From Caenorhabditis elegans (lineage: Eukaryota; Nematoda; Chromadorea; Rhabditida; Rhabditidae): a stretch of 64,000 nucleotides of DNA. Below the pieces are notes generated by a model that saw nothing but the letters and a program-made list of their open reading frames with translations, was not told the origin of the DNA and did no database searches. Positions within the stretch are counted from its first letter, which is position 1; every line of letters begins with the position of its first letter. Of this stretch, positions 22,379 through 33,797 are shown in pieces. Location: positions 16,678,001 through 16,742,000 of the forward strand of contig NC_003284.9 of the NCBI RefSeq assembly GCF_000002985.6. Direction: 5' to 3'. A program made the position numbers and the translations under genes.

Positions 22379-22912
22379 TTAAAGGTGGTGTAGTCGAATT
22401 TTTTTTATTGCTTCATTAGACTCAAAATTGTCGGAAAACGCCGACATTAATAATGAAACTTTTTGAGAACTTCTCAAAAAAAAGTTATGGCGGCTCAAAA
22501 ATAACCAAAAATTTGTTAAAAGTTCAAATTTTACCGACTTTTCAATGTCGCAGTGGTTGGAAACTAATTTTTTGAAATTGCCGTCTAATTTTCGGTGTTC
22601 CAGCTAATTATATTTCGTTTTCAAGTCGATATAGGTACATGTAAGGTCGATGGACGGCCAGAAGTTACCAATTTTTACCAAATCTGGCCATCCATTGATC
22701 TTAATTGTACCTAAATCGACTTGAAAACGCTGCGACATTGAAAAGTCTGACAAATTTTCAAATTTTCAATTTTAACAAATTTTTGGTCATTTTTTGAGCC
22801 GCCATTAGTTTTTTTTTGAGAAGTTTTCAAAAAATTTCATTATGATATTTAGTCTTTGCAGACAATTTTGAGTCTAATAAAGCAATAAAAAACTTCGAAT
22901 GCACCAATTTTA
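22379..22912. repeat. Palindromic MITE related to the TTTAAA-target group
   Basis: The left part, AAAGGTGGTGTAGTCGAATT, pairs with a degenerate right end (TTCGAATGCACCAATTTTAA). Longer internal arms match well, for example GACTTTTCAATGTCGCAG near 22540 and CTGCGACATTGAAAAGTC near 22735 in opposite orientation, and TTGCTTCATTAGACTCAAAATTG with its complement near 22870. TTAA-rich flanks fit the same target preference as 2525-2944. Confidence 0.8.
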
Positions 22913-23455
22913 AGCTTTTCAGATAACATTCAAAAGGGTAAAAAATAATACAAATAATAAAAATTCACGTCTCAACTAAAAACAAAACCGTTTTTATTAA
23001 GAATTTAACATTTTTAAAGCTAAAAAACTAACCAAAGACTAAGTTTCGTGTGAAAAGTGTTAAAAAGTGTTAAAAAATAATCAGTAAATCTCGCAGACGC
23101 CCATCATTTCCGATAAGTTAATAAAAAACAAAAGATGCAAAAACACAAATGACGGTATACGTATTTACTTGTTTAAATACTTATTTTACTTATTTAATGC
23201 ACAAACGTCAAAAATCACATTTGTTGACAAACAATCTACGTTGTTCCATTGCTGCCAATTAACTGTCGGAAGACCAATGGTTGAAAATCGAAATGTGATA
23301 ATATGAGTCTCAATGAATTTTTAATATAGTTGAACACATTTTTCAGTACTTTCACCAAAATCAGAAGTTCTGTGTTCGTCGACTGTGAATGGCTGAAAAT
23401 ATTTTTCTCAGCGTTTGCATGTATGAAACAGTTAGCAAAACGTGTCAGGTATATT

Positions 23456-23578
23456 CTCAGATAACTGTAGAAAAGATTTATCAGTTGACAGCGCAGATAT
23501 GAGCTCATGCTCGTTGAAAATAGACCAAAAACTTCGCACCAAATTGCGCTGTGAAATGAATTACTGTTCAAATCAGGT
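23456..23578 (+). CDS. Possible orphan exon
   Basis: A frame reading SDNCRKDLSVDSADMSSCSL and DQKLRTKLRCEMNYCSNQ runs to a consensus donor CAG|GTGAGAAA. Four cysteines and balanced codon use look more like coding than background, and TTCTCAG acceptors precede it. No neighbouring exon could be joined in frame, so it may be a chance frame or gene debris. Confidence 0.25.
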
Positions 23579-24365
23579 GAGAAAAGTTGAAGGGCAAAAG
23601 TTGTCCGTGAGTTTCTTTTTAAGGTTAAACATTTGAAAATAAGAAAAATTGGTAAAAATGAAGATTTGAATTGTTTAAAAAAATTAAAAAACGCTCGACC
23701 TTATTAAAAAAAACTTTGTTGGATCTGAATAAAAAAAAATTAGGAAAACTTGGGATTATACGTTTTTTGATACCCTGAATTTAAATATCACGATAGTTAT
23801 TTGCAAAAAAATTGAAGTCTTCAAATACTCACAAAATTTGGGGGTACGCACAATCACGCACAAGCACTGAAGTTGAAGTGAAAACGTGAAAATCTGAAAG
23901 TCCGTACTTGATTACGCCTATCCCTAAAGTCATGGGCACATAGTTTGATTTTCATTTAAAAAATTAGGTCATGGCTTAAATACGCACCTGAAAGCTTAAA
24001 AATCTGAAAGCCCATAATTGATTACCCAAACCCACAAAGCCACACTACTACTAACTTCTCATCTAGCCAAATAGGCTATTTGACCTAGTTTTCGGCTTTC
24101 AGACAACAATTTTCAGATTTTTTAGATTCATTTACATGGACTAAACAGCTTACAGCCAGACAAAGCCAAATTCAGAAAATCTGAAAAAAATGATACAAAA
24201 TGATAAAAGAATGAAAAATAAAAATCCACGTGTTCGCGTGAGGTCAGGTCAATGTCAACCTGTGGAGAAAAATCAGTCTCATAGTCACTTCTTGCTTTTT
24301 TCGAGCTACAGATCGGTCGTGCACTTTTCTTTCTACCCGTTTTTATTCAATTTTCATTCATCAGG

Positions 24366-25440
24366 ATGATGTGAGTTTCATTTTCTTTTTTGAATAAAAA
24401 CCATCAATTAACTTATTTCAGGCAAATGTTAGTTGAGGATTGCGTTATCGCCAATCGCTACAAACTTATTTCTCGTATCGGACGAGGATGCTTCGGAGTG
24501 GTTTGGAAAGTAGCAGATATACAGGAAGGAAACCAACTGAAGGTCGTGAAGGCGATGGATAAACATTTCGGACGGAAAGATGACTCGCATGTGAATGAGG
24601 TGAATTTCTAAAAGTCGGTCGGTGCACATCCAAACCTTCCGACACTGTACGACAACTTTGCTAATATTCTTGGTTGGTGATCTTTTTTTGACATAATTAA
24701 ATATTTCATATTTTTCAGTTATGAGCATGGAAGGCTGCAATCTTCGTGACATTGGGAAGCAGACACCAGGACGGCTGTCGTTCAACAATTTGATGCGAGT
24801 AGCGTACACTCTCGGAAATACGCTGTGTTACATTCACGATAGAGGCTTCATTCATCGAGATCTGAAAGCAGACAATGTTGTCGTGACTTTTTCAAATGAG
24901 GTGAGTTGAGAGTGAAACATTAAATAATATGTATTCTGAATTTTTTCAGGTGTGTACTCTGAAGCTGATTGATTTTGGAAAAGCCATCAGAATCAAGGAT
25001 CAAAATGGAAATCAACTTCCAGGACATCAGGATGGAATAGATTATTCCCGCTGCAGCCAACACAGTGTAAACGTTATTTTGGGAATTGCTCCAACTCAAA
25101 ATGACGATTGGTCTTCCCTGGTGTATTTACTGATGAAGATGCGTGGATTTTCGTGGGGTGATACTGCGGAGGAGATGCTGGATCTCAAAGTACAATTTGT
25201 AGGTTTCCTTTCATTTGGATTCAAAAAAAAATGTTTTTTTTTCAGGAGAATGATCCAAAGGATATGATTGCTCAGGACATGATGTGGATGCGCCAGATTT
25301 ATCGGAACGCCGTTAATGAAGATATGGGGAGGGAGAACAATCGAGGAATCGTCGACAAATTGGTGCAGGCTCATGAGCATTTTGACTTCCAGTCTATGAT
25401 TGAATATATCATTGTGGATGGACATGTTTTACTCGAATAA
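24366..25440 (+). pseudogene. CK1-like protein kinase gene with one in-frame stop
   Basis: Exons 24366-24370, 24422-24672, 24719-24900, 24950-25198 and 25246-25440 join in phase into about 293 codons. Kinase motifs are complete: RIGRGCFGVVWKV, the lysine in KVVKAMD, catalytic loop IHRDLKADNVVV, IDFGKAIRI, and QNDDWSSLVYLLMKMRGFSW, which resembles the casein kinase 1/TTBK group. A TAA at 24609-24611 (codon 65) interrupts EVNF*KSVGAHPNLPTLYD, where relatives usually have Leu; a single T-to-A change would explain it. Everything downstream stays open with good splice sites, so the lesion is recent, or it is bypassed by a splice form I cannot see. Worm CK1-like kinases are often testis-expressed; that is background, not evidence here. 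Confidence 0.82.
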
Positions 25441-25492
25441 TTGATTTCAATTTATTATATGATTTGTAGTCTTAATTTTTAAATATAATATA

Positions 25493-25498
25493 AATAAA
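25493..25498 (+). promoter_or_regulatory. Polyadenylation signal AATAAA
   Basis: Lies 53 bases after the TAA of the CK1-like kinase, at the usual distance for a worm 3' UTR. Confidence 0.7.
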
Positions 25499-25691
25499 CT
25501 CCTGTAAAATTCATATGGTTTTCTTACAAAGTTTTCTTAGGAATTTACAGATATGGAACCTTTTATTTAAGCCTGAATATTTCTTTGAGAAAATAAAATA
25601 ATATTGGAGAATCTTAGCTGCGTCGAAGAAGACGGAACTCTTGAAAAGTCAGAATTAATTTTCACACAGTATAGGACTACAATTATAAAAA

Positions 25692-25727
25692 AATTGCCGA
25701 AAAATTTCCGATTGCCGCGCAGCCCTG
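25692..25727. repeat. Terminal fragment of the 4698-type hAT element
   Basis: ATTGCCGAAAAATTTCCG followed by ATTGCCGCGCAGCCCTG matches the right end of the element at 4698-4911. Only one terminus remains. Confidence 0.7.
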
Positions 25728-25754
25728 TCAGAAACCATGAGAGAAACCATGATT

Positions 25755-25894
25755 AGAATGCCTACCGTTTTGGCGCGGGAATATCTCGTAGCAAAGGCAC
25801 CTAAATCTCTCGTCGCCGCATGTTCTCTCTACTGCCACTCGTTCCGCATGTTCTCTCTACTGCCACTCGTTTCGCGCCAGAAAGTAGGCATTCT
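25755..25894. repeat. Small foldback repeat with internal 28-bp duplication
   Basis: AGAATGCCTACCGTTTTGGC at 25755 pairs with GCCAGAAAGTAGGCATTCT ending at 25894. Between them CCGCATGTTCTCTCTACTGC occurs twice with a 28-base period (from 25816). Probably a MITE; its ends and target site are not clear. Confidence 0.7.
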
Positions 25895-25929
25895 CATGAA
25901 CCGATGGTCCCTTAATACGTTATCGGATT

Positions 25930-26880
25930 AGGCCGGTTTGTAGATTCGTCACCCAGTCCTTCTCTCCAGCTGAACTCATCTTCGAATATTCCATACACAA
26001 TCTCTCGGTACCACGTTTTCTTGAAGACTTTAAACGTAAATTATCTGAACTTGTAGTTTTGATCATTTTAGCTAAACTACCAAAAATAGTTAACCGCTGT
26101 TTAAATTCGTTATAAATTATTTAGAGCTGTGAAGTTACAAAAAAAAGCAATAAGAATCTAATAACAAAAATATATCGAATTTAAACATTTAGACATTTTG
26201 ATGAAATTCTGACAGCACGTACACTTATATTTACTTGCATCGCACTGTATCCTTGCCTCGCACCCTCTCGCGTTCGCACACTCTTTCTCATCCAGCGTCT
26301 GACTGTCGCGCACTCTCTCATTTTGACGCGCTCTTCTACTGAGAAATGGCACTGTTCCAAATACACAGAGCTAAAATCTGTTACTCTATTGCGAAACATA
26401 TTCCTCACAGTGTGCAGTGTGACAGCGATGGTCCTCTCCTCTCATTTTTCTAATTATCTCACTCTCACTCCTTTATTTTTTTTATTTTCCTCTAAATTTC
26501 TCACTTTCTTCAAGACTTTCTATATTTTTCGCAAAAAAATTGGTTTTTTTGAACATTTTTCTTCGAAAATGTAATTTCACGTGCAATCTGACGCACATTA
26601 TCGATTTTCCTCACTTGCATTATTTTTGCTACAGTGCGTGCAAGTTCTATATGCCACCCCCTAAATTTTTGGTTATGGCAGTTTCTGTGTAATTTGGTGA
26701 GCGAAGAGTATTGAAATCGGATTCACAATGGTGAAAAACGAACTTAAAAGGAACACCATCGGATGTTTGTGAACATGAGGATTTCGCTTTACTTATCATT
26801 TTATAAATTTCGTTATCTGTGACCCATGGTATTCCCTGATGTGAGGTGTAGCTATCTGGGATTTGAAGAGGGCGAGAGGA
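25930..26880. other. Intergenic, nothing firm
   Basis: A patch rich in CGC, CTC and CTCTCGCG words at 26235-26345 could be promoter-like or transposon debris. No exon was supported. Confidence 0.35.
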
Positions 26881-26881
26881 C

Positions 26882-27013
26882 TAAGGCTTCCATCCATGTG
26901 CAAAAACGCCTGCCGCAGCCGCATTGAGGCGACCTCCGCCTGCTGTATATTACGACGCGAAACCCGAAATCTGTCGGCCGCGTTATAAGGACCATCTTTC
27001 GCTCTATGTGGTT
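26882..27013. repeat. Truncated copy of the GC-rich hAT-like MITE
   Basis: TAAGGCTTCCATCCATGTGC, GCGACCTCCGCC and CGACGCGAAACCCGAAATCTGTCGGCCGCG correspond in order to the left part of the copy at 38105 and to the 13093/18808 elements. The right terminus is missing. Confidence 0.7.
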
Positions 27014-27875
27014 CGGGCGCCAAGCCTTTATGGAATAAAACAAATATTATGGAATAAAACAAAAATTTAAATCCCATGTGTTATTTGGTCACGAGCAAAA
27101 AGTCATAATTGTTGCAATTGATGATTCTAATCTTGAAAATTTATGTGATTTATTTGGGACATAAACGATGAATCATACAAATTTCATACTTCTGAGTGAT
27201 ATTTCCAGTTATTTATGTTTTCCTCCCCATTATTCATTTTTATTTTAGCAGCGCTAAAATAGAAACATAATTTTTTTGAAATTGAACTTCCATCAGATCA
27301 AACAACCACCCCAAATTGAGCAGAACACAGAATGAGAAGCTCTCATTCTGTTTTTATTTTGGGATTCGAAAATAAAAGAGGTGCAGACAACCGTGAGATA
27401 ATCGCTGACATAAAGCATAGAGAACAAATATAGTTCATGATAATCTGAAGATCAGAAATATAAGCTACGCCATTTTTCGAAATACCGAAAGAGCCAAAAA
27501 TAGTTTTAGTTTGAGTGCAAAAGAGGCATCAGTGATCTTACCGATGATTCATAACTCCTGAAAAGTTTTAGTAATGTGCCAGAGAAATTATTTTCTGTGA
27601 TATAGAAGAACAATAAATCTTAAGGCGCAGAGCTGAGCCGGTTTTTATTATAACGAAGTCGATTAAAATATAATTATCGCAGATACATAAAAGTAACTTT
27701 ACAATTTTCAACCTTTCTGTGGAGGTAGAAAACATTTAAAAAAGAGGAAGTTGGGAAGAGGTAATGATAGTATAACTTGGATATGAGAAGACGTCTCTAA
27801 TACAATAAAAAGTTGATGGATTAGTAAGTTCCTGCTATGAACAAAATTGGGAATGGGAAAATAAATTGAATACAA

Positions 27876-28335
27876 TTAAACGTGGTCCTTCAGCCCCAAG
27901 TCCATATAGATGCCTTCGACCGATTTTCGCAAGCTATCAGAAAGACCCGGCTGAACATTATAACTTTTTGCTGTATTCGAAAACTTCTGAACTTACATTC
28001 CGAGGGTCGAGTAATACCCAGCGATTTTCAGTGAATCCGATTTCCACGACGTTTGATTGCTAAAACATGTTTATTAGGGTAGTTTGCGCATTCTTATTTC
28101 TTACATCACAAACGATTTGATCACAGTCTTCATAACCTTCTGGAATATGGAGTTCCAGGTGTGCTTCTGGCACAGGAAACAGTGGATACGACATTGGCGC
28201 CAGCGGTGACATTGAAGCTGGCAATTCGGGCTGCGATGGAGGATTGGATGGTAATATTGGATGGCCTGGTGAGGCCGCAGACGGGGATTTTAATTCTGGC
28301 AAAGACACTGGAGTTGGAGTTGCCGAGTTGCTCAT
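27876..28335 (-). CDS. Unknown 122-residue protein, three exons
   Basis: Exons 28335-28105, 28059-27997 and 27950-27876 join in phase 0 and end in TAA; introns are 45 and 46 bases, typical for worms. The ATG directly follows a TTTTCAG acceptor, suggesting trans-splicing or an upstream exon. The first 55 residues are Pro/Ser-rich and disordered-looking (PSNPPSQPELPASMSPLAPM). The rest appears folded: LELHIPEGYEDCDQIVCD, SNVVEIGFTENRWVLLDPRN and LRKSVEGIYMDLGLKDHV. No signal peptide or membrane segment. I recognise no family; a Pro/Ser-rich tail plus a small domain could suit a regulatory adaptor, but that is a guess. Confidence 0.7.
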
Positions 28336-31300
28336 CTGAAAAGATCATATAATTAAATCTTAACAACTTAATGAAAATAAAGAAACTGCACTCTACAAAG
28401 CAGTGCAAAATAAAAATAAAAATAAACTGAAAGTAGGTAACTGAAGTGAGCTGATATGAGAAACGGGCGGAGCCTCGTGTCTGCGCATGCACTCAACAAA
28501 AAAATGAAAAAGATAACGGAAAGATTTCCAGTTGAGGAGGAAATATTTGACTTGGGACAATGATTGAAAGGTGTACATTAAAAAAGTTTCTAAATTTGAT
28601 CTGAAAAAAAAAACGAAATTGTCTCTTAGCCGCCGCTGATTGCCGAAAGCTGGAATTCTTTACCAATTGCCGATTGCAGGAAAAATAATGATCCTACAAT
28701 TGCTGCAATGGACGGAAAAATTAATTTGATACCTACTAAAAATTTAGATCTGTAAACAAGTCTGAATACTTTGATGGAATACTTTTCAGGTTGAACCAGC
28801 ATCATTTTTAAAAATTCTTACAGATCCAGCTTTGTGTATGTAGTTTTTTTTCATGTTGAACAGTTATAAATTTTTTTCTGGTTTTGAGAATCCAGCGGAA
28901 TCATATTTGTCAAAACCTGTAAAATAACAGAAGCACTGTAGAATATTTGGACAATGATCTGTGGTTCTGTAAAAAATGTTCAGTGAACATGAATCGTATC
29001 ATAAAAAGTAAAACAATTTACATCAACGCATTTAAATTTCAATACGTTTTTGAAACGATTTTGAAGCATTTTTTATATTCTAGTTGTTCTGCTTTTGCAA
29101 TGTATCTCTTCCAACTTTCTCCGTGATCATTGTAAGATTAATAGTGTAGGTGCGCATTACATGAACTTTACCTAGAACGATGTGAATTTTTTGTGTTTAA
29201 TTATCATGTTTTTTTCCAAACAAACAACTTTCCTTGACGTTGTTAATTGTCATGTTTTCATCTGGAACTGATGTTTGCAAACTGATCTTATAGAAAATTT
29301 GTTTTGAATTTACTCAACCGGAAAGTACAAACATAAACTTTGCAGAAACAAAAAAATCATAAAAATCGCACAATTAAATAAGAAAACTAGAATTTTCCTG
29401 TCTGAAATAGTAACAGAAACTGGACTTTTGCCTTTTGAAACTAGACCATGATATTAGTACGTGAAATTCGAAAATACTGACATTAAAATCATAATCCGGA
29501 AGTAACTTTTCTTCTTTTTTTGGAATTGATGATTTCAAAAAAAAATATATATTGATGGGCAGACAGGGAATAAGGTTTCCATGGGAGTCCGGCGCGGTTT
29601 CAATTGCTGACACCTGCATCCAACCTGCCCGCTCTATGCCTGACGGACCCTTGTCGGGTTCTCCGCCGGTCTGGCCAACAGCAGAACATGCATTTTTTCT
29701 CGCGCAGTTTTTTTTTGATAAATTTTCAGTTAAAAAATTTTTGAAAGCGTGATTTTTAGAGGACGAGATAATAAATGCTCAAGTGAAATTTTGCTTCTGG
29801 AGTTAGTAGAGTATATTTGAAGGTGGTCTGAAAAACTATGCATTTTCTATTGAGTCGAAATCAGTGGCTATTTTACAGGTTATACTTATTACACAGTTGG
29901 CCATTGGAATAAATTCATTGAATTTTAGCCCTTGCAAAATTGCACATTTACAAATCCTCTATCACAATTGCTCTGCACATTTTCAGATGATTTTTCATGC
30001 ATCGCATGATGTTCTATAGTACACTCATTCATGTTACAAAATACTTCAAATGAAGTATTCAAAATGCGTTTAGGCCCTCCATTGAAAAACAAGGAAGGGT
30101 GGGAATTATTTATAAGAACTGGTTGCTCTGACGTGAATTTTGGAATACAAATTTTTTTGGAGTGCAGCGTTAAATGATTTCCCGATTTTTGATCAGTCGT
30201 GTACCTACATTGGAAGTGGGAAAATTCTAACGGCTTTGATTTTATGCCGGGCCGTGCAAAAAGATTAATAAAACACTTACTTTAGTTTAAAATGAAGTTT
30301 TTGGAAACTTGGACAGAGAAGATTAATCTGCAAAAAAATGAGCAGAAAAGTTGATTTTGAAAACTACTGTACAAAATACTTCCTACTTGAAATATTCTAG
30401 AGCTTACAGCTGGTTATATTAATTTTGAAAAAAAATGTGAGGCGTTGAAACTCCTCTTCTATTTTTATTAACAGCTTATTAAATTAATAGGATCTTTTAT
30501 ATTACAACGTTTTACCAACTTCTCCCACATCTCAGATTTTTGACAAAAAGCGCATTTCTACAAACATGTACATTCCAAATGAGAAAACAAAACCACTTTC
30601 CGTAAAACGGGACAAATGTCAGTTGGAGTCGCATCACCTGCCCTTTTCAAAAAAAAATTGAAAGAGGTTTGAATTGCTACAAGGTACCTGGGCGAATAAT
30701 AATCTTTAAAACAATTTCTAGTAAGCTCAACATTTTTCAAACTTCGTTCAAAAAAGGAAGCGGTTTTATTAGAAATACACTGGAAAATTATACCGATCTA
30801 TAATTGATTAGTATGATTTTCTGCACAGAACAATTGACAAATCATCTGTTCCGATAGATTTTCCAGAAGATTTTTCCGAACAAAAAATCACACATAACCT
30901 GTAATATTGTTTGAAAAAATCTGTAGACGTGAAAAATTATTTTTTTTGTTTAAATTTTTTGAAATAAAAATAATTTTTAGGTTTCCATAGCTAAAATGTT
31001 TTATTCGGTGTTCAGGGTCAAGGTTTTAAAATATGTTAACTTTTTGGACAATAAATAAGACACCCTAGGAAGTAACATTCTTGGTGCATGCACGTTTTTA
31101 GACACATCTCTGTTTTTTTGATGAAGCTTCCAACTATTATTTAAATTTCCAAAAATTGACTCATCATAACATTTATTATTCCAATGGCTTCACTTTTTCT
31201 CCTAAAACCTAGACGTCAGGAAAAATAAAATTATTATAGTTTTTGTTTGAATTTTCTTTGATTCATAGCCTCTAATTTTTTATTGTTTTTCCTATTACGT

Positions 31301-33680
31301 AAAATGAAACTCAAAATGAATATGAATGCGTTCGAATTTAGTATTCATGACTTTCTCGGCTTGATGTTTGCTTTCCTGCTAAATTAAAAATCGGAAGGGA
31401 GAACCTGGAAATTTTTTTTTCTAATGTAATATCAAAATTACCCGAATACCTGTATAACCTGTATTTTCAAAGAATGGCTTAAAAAGCACTTGAAAAACCG
31501 TTATTATCAGCATTAACAAGAGAAATATGAAAACACCCAGGGTGGCCCATAATTATGGACCACCCTGTGATTTTTTCGAACTTTTTTATACATATGTAGA
31601 TGGCTTACTCCGAAATTCTCAAATAGAGTTTTTAGCGAGTTACCAAATCCTTGACCTTCGAATTTTCCGAAAATTGATTACACAAGTGCAAATGTTGCAA
31701 ATAGTGGTGCACTAATTGATGGAAAATTTAAAACCCTAAAGGAATTATACAGGTTAGGCCGCCGGCCAAGTGTGACCTTTTTTGTTTCTCCCACCATTTT
31801 GTGCAATAAATTTTACGAGCAACTTTACACTTTTCACCGAGTGTTTTTTTTGTTTGAAAGCCGCAAGTTTCAGTTGAAAGAAGCTTCCTAATAATCCCGA
31901 AGGAGCAATGGGTTTTTTGAAGTTCCACTGCTCACACGTTTGTTTCTTATTTTCATATACTTGTCTCTGGAACATCCATCCTAAAACAGATGCTTTTTCT
32001 GAGCTCTAGTTCTAATAGTTAGAGTAAACTTCCCAGTTCTATTTTGAACAAACAATGATGTTGCATTGTCGGAAAGAAATTTGAATTTTTTCCGTTGCGA
32101 CCCTTTCATCCTTTAATCTTTTTACCTTGGGGGCGAAAGAAGTTGAAAAAAAAGAAGAACCGCAAGCGGTTTGCACTAGCTCAAAGAATGGATTTTTGCT
32201 CAAAAAACAAATTTTTATAGTTAGCCTAGCTAGGATGACTCAAATTGAAAATAATGTGTTTTCCAGAAGAACTCGTTGTTTGTAGGCTTCTGACAATTTT
32301 TAGAAGAAGCTCTGCGACTTAATATTCTCAAAGTTTTGAGCACTGATTGAGAGATAAAGTTAGCGGTGCAACTGTGAGTAAAAGTTTGTTTTGATCTTTG
32401 CATAACTGTAATTTTAAAAGAAAATTTAATTTAACCAGAACTCAACTGTTAAAAATTGTATTGAATTTCAACGTACCCCTGATCCAAAAATCATCTATTA
32501 AAAGTTGTTGAATATTGATCAAATCAAACTGTAGTTTTTACTAATCATTTAGACTGAGAAAATCATTATGTCTAATTTGACTGAAGATTGTAAAAAAATA
32601 GAAAAATTAGACAGGTGGTAAAAATTGAAACTGGACTTTTTGCCAAAAGCTTACAGTTTGTCACCTTAAAATAAAAAGTGTTATTTTTTAATTTTTTCGA
32701 AAATTTTACCTTGATATTCAGTCACGGCCCCACTATCGTCTTTCCACCTTTGACCACCAGGACCACCACGCATTTCCAAATCTGCATGTTAAACTTTTCA
32801 AAACGCATCAAAACCTAAGTGTGTTTTGTTTTTCAATGTTCTCGAACTTTTTTCATTTTCTGAACTCTATTGTTCTTCGAGCAAGGCATTTTTCGAAATT
32901 TGATTTGATTTTCCTAACTGACTCACTTTCACGGCTCGTACGTTTTTGTGTTTTGTGAACAGAAATTCGGAATTTATTTTGTGTCAAAGCTTTTGGGGTG
33001 ATAACTGAAAGAAAATAGGAAACGCTAAGTTATCACTTTACACTAGAAAGATGCCGGTTTGAAATTTTGTGCCAGTGCCATATTTTTTTTGAGGAAAATT
33101 AATTTTTGGAAAATTCAACTTGTTTGTTTGAGTTGGTAAAGAAATTTATTTTTGTCTCAAATTTATTTCAAAATTATTTTAAGAGACATTGAGCAAGTAC
33201 TTTCCTTTTTAGACTTGGTAAGCTCAGTTTTTTTGAATTCTATCAGGAAGTGTGTTAGTGTTTCTTGAGCTTGTTACCGAGTTTCAAAAATGAAAGGTTC
33301 AAACTCAGCTATGTATTTGAAAAGTCGCTTCTCTTCCCTTTTTTGCTCGTTTCATTTGAATCGTCCCTGCCTAGATATCCATAGATAGGAAAACGAATTG
33401 AAGTCTCATCGAGAAGTCCCCCTAGTGAACCACGCCCACGTTCTGGCTGTGACACCTCATTCCGATGCGGCACTGGTCCCTTTCCCTTCTTTCTGGTTCC
33501 TTTTTGTCTCCACCCCCTTCTCCCCACTTCTCTTTTCCCCATTTTCCGCTTCTCCTCAACCGCTTTTTCTGCTTATTTTGTTGCTTATTTTTATTCATAC
33601 TTTGTCTCATTTTCTTGAATTACATATGTGTTACTTGGATAAAAAACCTGTTTCACACATTTTAAAATGTTTAATTTCAG
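28336..33680. other. Long gene-poor stretch with repeat debris
   Basis: Contains a fragment of the 4698-type element (GATTGCCGAAAGC near 28640), a GC-richer patch at 29550-29690, a perfect small palindrome AGGGTGGCCCATAATTATGGACCACCCT (31540-31567, pairing around AATTATG), a GGCCGCCGGCC palindrome near 31748, and a decayed TTTAAA-type MITE arm near 32600-32760. No exon with matching splice sites was supported. Confidence 0.4.
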
Positions 33681-33797
33681 TTTCCAAAAAAACTTTTCCA
33701 CCTGAAAAATTTGAATTCGTCACCCACGTCCCAATCAACTATCATCATTCCGTCCCTCCGAGCATTGTCGTCTGCTCGACCATTGCTCTCCGGTGTT

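Noticed and set aside
31754..31975. 73-codon lysine-rich minus-strand frame ending in a GC-rich palindrome
   Set aside because: Looks like transposon-edge sequence; no domain, no splice sites.
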